64,000 bases of DNA from assembly GCF_011064615.1 (NCBI RefSeq), contig NZ_JAALJH010000003.1, positions 186,001 to 250,000 on the forward strand. Direction: 5' to 3'. This stretch comes from Aquisphaera insulae (GTDB lineage: Bacteria > Planctomycetota > Planctomycetia > Isosphaerales > Isosphaeraceae). The position numbers were made by a program, and so were the translations under genes. Positions 61,801 to 64,000 of this stretch are shown one piece after another (the stretch's first letter is position 1; each line of letters opens with the position of its first letter). Below the pieces are notes generated by a model, which was not told where the DNA came from, searched no databases, and saw only the letters and a list, made by a program, of their open reading frames with translations.

Positions 61801-63243
61801 CTCCACAGCGACGACTACCCCGGCATCAGCGTGCTCAGCAACCCGAGCATGCCATCCGCCTCCTCCGTCGGCAGCCTTTCCCTCATCGCCGGCCCGGTGT
61901 CCTCGTTCGTCGTCACCGCCGAGCCGACCGGGACCGCGGGCGACACCCTGGTGATCCTGGTCACCGCCCACGACGCCTACGGCAACGTCGCGACCGGCTA
62001 CACGGGCCCGGTCCAGCTCAGCAGCAGCGACCCGAACGCCGTGCTGCCGTCGAATCCGACCCTCACGAACGGCGTGGGAACGTTCGCCATCGCCTTCCGG
62101 ACCGCCGGGAACCAGTCGCTCACCGTGACCGACCCGAGCTCGCCGGACGTCTCGGGCACCGGGTCCGTCTCGGTCGCGAAGGCCCAGACCCTGGGCGGCG
62201 ATCTAACCACCTCGCCGTCGACATCCTCCTACGGCCAGCCGCTGACCCTGACGGCCACCTACACGTCGCCGGGGGCTGGCGCCGGGGCCCCGACCGGGAT
62301 GGTGGACTTCTATGACGGCGACACCTACCTCGGCTCCGCGCCGCTGGTCGCCCCGGGGACGGGGAACTCGGCCACGGCCCGGTTCACGATCTCCACGCTC
62401 AGCCCGGGGAGCCACAACTTCCGGTCGGTCTACTCGGGCGATGCCAACAATGAGTCCGCCTCCTCCGAGAGGGGATCGACGGTGGTCGTGTCTCCGGCGA
62501 CGACCGACACCACGCTCTCCGCGGCGAAGACGGGGCGGGGGGTGACGCTCCTCGCGACCGTGACCGCGACGTCGCCGGGCCGCCCGACGATTGGCGGCTC
62601 GGTCTCCTTCTACGACGGCGACACACTGCTCGCGACCGTGCCGGTCCTCAACGGCGTCGCGAGCTATGACATCGCTTCCATCTCCGCCGGGGCGCATGCC
62701 TTCCGGGCCGTCTATTCCGGCGACGGCTCGTCCTCGGCCAGCGTGACGTCGATTGCGTTCAACCCCGACGGCCCGAAGGTCATCGGCCTGAGCCGTTACG
62801 GGGTCGGCGCCCATCGGACGGTGCTGGCCCTGAAGTTCGACAGCCGGCTCGACGCGACCTCGGCGGCGAGCAAGTCCAATTACCAGATCCTCCGCAGGAA
62901 CGGGCGGCGAATCGCCGTCCGGAGCGCCAGCTACGACCCGGACACCGCCACGGTGACCCTGGTGACGGCCCGACGCCTGCGGCTCTTCGGGCGCTACAGG
63001 CTCGTCGCCTCGGGCGCCCTCACGGATAGCTCGGGGACTCCGCTGGACGGCTCGGGGACCGGCCACCCGGGGACGGCGTTCGCCGCGAAGGTCCGATGGA
63101 CGGCCCTGACGATGCCGGGCTCCGCCCCGGCCGTCACGTTCATCGACGGCCATGCCACCTCGTACCCAGGTCGGTTCCGGCAGTACGTGCGGAACGTGCT
63201 CCACACGACGGTCATCGCCTTGCGGGCCGCCTCGTTGCGGTGA
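58882..63243 (+). CDS. Large secreted double Kelch-propeller protein with PKD/Ig-like domains (TTG start)
   Basis: A 1453-residue surface or secreted protein. I chose TTG 58882 because AAGGAG lies 7 bases upstream. Frames starting at 58798 or 58831 have no such site. The N-terminus carries the planctomycete-type export motif RPTLALLEERSLLAATT. Order: two PKD-like domains (SINWGDGSTSAG, TITWGDGDTTGA), a six-blade Kelch propeller (blades end GKIYALAW, GRIYAIGGE, GLIYAIGGY and similar), an Ig-like domain and a third PKD-like domain (TITWADDSTTAG). A second six-blade propeller follows, then three Ig-like repeats (YDGDTYLGSAPLV, YDGDTLLATVPVL) and a C-terminal SbsA-like Ig domain. It is probably an adhesion or matrix protein. 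Confidence 0.88.
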   Translation: MLLHRIPRCPARSGHSRRSRLRHRPTLALLEERSLLAATTISALSQYHSFATGVDSGPVLVASFTDSALAPGGYTASINWGDGSTSAGIVSADPNVAGRFNVTGSHTFADQGVSLVSVAVTNVTTSASRTVSSVDSILIPPPVVTTVAPPGLTVGGTVSGVTVATFTDLDPTVTAGDFTATITWGDGDTTGATITADPNVPGQFDVVASKSSPYATAGAQTLGVTVNVLQFSSPYGWKQLAGMPEARGFVTPVSVGGLIYEIGGVNGLGQSPQTVFAYNPATNSWAAKASLPGSDQAMFEVAGPDGKIYALAWDPIDAYKRMDIYDPATDTWTSTGSLALTPDRFSMTTGPDGLIYIVGGSVSGVATTAVYTFDPDSGSLATAPSLPSPRLVVGVVTGPDGRIYAIGGETGSGPTAEVDAYDPVLATWTQVASLPMSLAQMAVGVGPTGLIYAIGGYGQSGWVQNAYAYDTTTDTWAASPSLPTWRLYEGGTAGMDGRIYIMGNAGPSAEVFAFNPFNTFDSDSTTVNVAKGTPTIDWANPGPILAGTALGASQLNASASVSGTFAYALPSGTVLPAGLGQALTVTFTPDDATNYDPATATVHIDVFAPPTVTVASPILVVGQAMTDVEVATFTDTTFPGATASDFAATITWADDSTTAGVITADPTVAGLFHVTVSGPSLFTLAGPAPFRVSVKAVGQAIPGVWSSLSTFDNYLYYLAAAQSGGKIYIIGGYSGGILSTVQSYDPATQTLSTVAPLPIAIYDHAATTGPDGTVYVLGGDSDSGSYLDTAYTYNPATDTWTQVASLPTGRDYLSAATGPDGKIYAIGGHTSLGYTTEVDAYDPGTGTWTQVAPLPVATAYAAATTGPDGRIYLIAGYTSSGNTSSVYAYDTATDTWTQVADLPLANAYLSAATASDGTIYAIGGYDDEGYVSAVYSYDVATDTWSQAASLADGNYSSGAATGPDGQVYLIGGNLHSDDYPGISVLSNPSMPSASSVGSLSLIAGPVSSFVVTAEPTGTAGDTLVILVTAHDAYGNVATGYTGPVQLSSSDPNAVLPSNPTLTNGVGTFAIAFRTAGNQSLTVTDPSSPDVSGTGSVSVAKAQTLGGDLTTSPSTSSYGQPLTLTATYTSPGAGAGAPTGMVDFYDGDTYLGSAPLVAPGTGNSATARFTISTLSPGSHNFRSVYSGDANNESASSERGSTVVVSPATTDTTLSAAKTGRGVTLLATVTATSPGRPTIGGSVSFYDGDTLLATVPVLNGVASYDIASISAGAHAFRAVYSGDGSSSASVTSIAFNPDGPKVIGLSRYGVGAHRTVLALKFDSRLDATSAASKSNYQILRRNGRRIAVRSASYDPDTATVTLVTARRLRLFGRYRLVASGALTDSSGTPLDGSGTGHPGTAFAAKVRWTALTMPGSAPAVTFIDGHATSYPGRFRQYVRNVLHTTVIALRAASLR

Positions 63244-63273
63244 TCGCCGACGACCCCCGCGAGGCCTCCGAAA

Positions 63274-63305
63274 GCCGCCCCGGTCCTCCTCGACCGGGAG
63301 CGGCC
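63274..63305 (+). terminator. Probable terminator after the Kelch protein gene
   Basis: GCCGC-C-CCGGTC (63274 onward) pairs with GACCGG-GA-GCGGC around CTCCTC, followed by a pyrimidine-rich TTCGCGTTTCTT. It lies 30 bases after the stop. Confidence 0.65.
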
Positions 63306-63458
63306 TTCGCGTTTCTTGATCGACGGCGAGATGCAACCGCGAACCCGAGCCGCCCGCCAATGGGGTTGAGTTCCGCCCCGCCGCCCGGTAGCGTGGCCTG
63401 TTTCGGCGACCGATGATCGCCGGCACCTCAACCCGACCACAGCGAGAGGATGACAGCC

Positions 63459-63953
63459 ATGGCCAGACCCAAGGTCTACTTCGACGTCACGATCGACGGC
63501 AAGCCCGCCGGCCGGATCACGCTCGAGCTCTTCGACGACGTCACCCCGAAGACGGCGGAGAACTTCCGGGCCCTCTGCACCCACGAGCACGGCTTCGGCT
63601 ACAAGGGCTCCTCGTTCCACCGCGTGATCCCGGAATTCATGCTCCAGGGTGGGGACTTCACCAACCACAACGGGACCGGCGGCAAGTCGATCTACGGGTC
63701 GAAGTTCGCGGACGAGAACTTCAAGCTCAAGCACGACCGGCCGTTCCTGCTCTCGATGGCCAACGCCGGCCCGAACACGAACGGCTCCCAGTTCTTCATC
63801 ACGACCGTGCCCACGCCCTGGCTCGACGGCAAGCATGTCGTCTTCGGCGAGGTGACCGAGGGGTCGGACATCGTCAAGAAGATCGAGTCCCTGGGCTCCC
63901 GTGGCGGCGCCACATCCGCCAAGATCGTCATCTCCGAGAGCGGCCAGCTCTGA
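63459..63953 (+). CDS. Peptidyl-prolyl cis-trans isomerase, cyclophilin type
   Basis: A 164-residue cytosolic cyclophilin that speeds proline isomerisation in protein folding. The catalytic Arg is in [17 protein letters not shown]. The conserved [23 protein letters not shown] and GYKGSSFHR loops are intact. I prefer ATG 63459 ([10 protein letters not shown]) because GAGAGGA sits about 8 bases upstream. ATG 63450 would overlap that site. No signal peptide is present. The length is that of a minimal single-domain enzyme. Confidence 0.96.
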   Translation: MARPKVYFDVTIDGKPAGRITLELFDDVTPKTAENFRALCTHEHGFGYKGSSFHRVIPEFMLQGGDFTNHNGTGGKSIYGSKFADENFKLKHDRPFLLSMANAGPNTNGSQFFITTVPTPWLDGKHVVFGEVTEGSDIVKKIESLGSRGGATSAKIVISESGQL

Positions 63954-64000
63954 GCTCGAGCCCCGACTCCTCGCGTGGGCCCGGCCGGCCCGCTCGCCGG

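Overview
The window is very GC-rich and looks like the chromosome of a planctomycete, most likely of the Isosphaeraceae type. This is an inference from overall protein flavour: a secreted protein whose N-terminus carries an LEERSLLAA motif, an ECF sigma module, planctomycete-style conserved hypotheticals, and many GTG/TTG starts with ATGA/GTGA overlaps. No plasmid, phage, insertion sequence, CRISPR array or rRNA gene was recognised.

Layout. (1) 1-5.5 kb is a tightly overlapping chemosensory operon: the C-terminus of a hybrid CheA, then CheW, a transducer, CheB and CheR. A small conserved gene and a convergent outer-membrane-type protein follow. (2) 7.6-18.8 kb is the translation/transcription core in its ancient order: tRNA-Thr(UGU), Tyr(GUA), Gly(UCC), Thr(GGU), tuf, rpmG, tRNA-Trp, secE, nusG, rplK, rplA, rplJ, rplL, rpoB, closed by a clear intrinsic terminator. 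rpoC is not next to rpoB. It lies at 53.5-57.8 kb on the other strand. (3) 18.8-26.8 kb holds a BamE-like membrane protein, an ECF sigma factor with a membrane partner and a secreted DUF4097-like protein, a Kef-type antiporter, htpG and a VapBC-like pair. (4) 26.9-32 kb is a GntR/ABC-ATPase/ABC-permease operon with a visible promoter and operator, then a DUF433/DUF5615 pair.

(5) 32.1-44.7 kb is a five-gene operon: a DUF4132-like protein, a 1684-residue protein of unknown function, a MoxR-type AAA+ ATPase, a DUF5682-VWA fusion and a SWIM zinc-finger protein. It resembles the poorly understood yehI/L/M/P/Q group of E. coli. (6) 44.8-50.6 kb is a second uncharacterised operon, related to Salmonella STM4011-STM4015: a leucine-rich-repeat protein, an ATP-grasp-like protein, a HAD phosphatase, a sulfatase/phosphatase-fold hydrolase and two radical SAM enzymes. 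A paired small protein and a leucine-rich DUF6745-like protein converge on it from the far side. These two operons are the best candidates for an undescribed biological system.

(7) 52-53.4 kb holds a uracil-DNA-glycosylase family protein and a Uma2-type nuclease, followed by rpoC. (8) 58.9-64 kb holds a 1450-residue secreted double Kelch-propeller/PKD/Ig protein and a cyclophilin.

Gene names rest on motif reading and memory of the families. No database search was possible. Names of DUF and STM families should be read as strong family resemblances, not search results.
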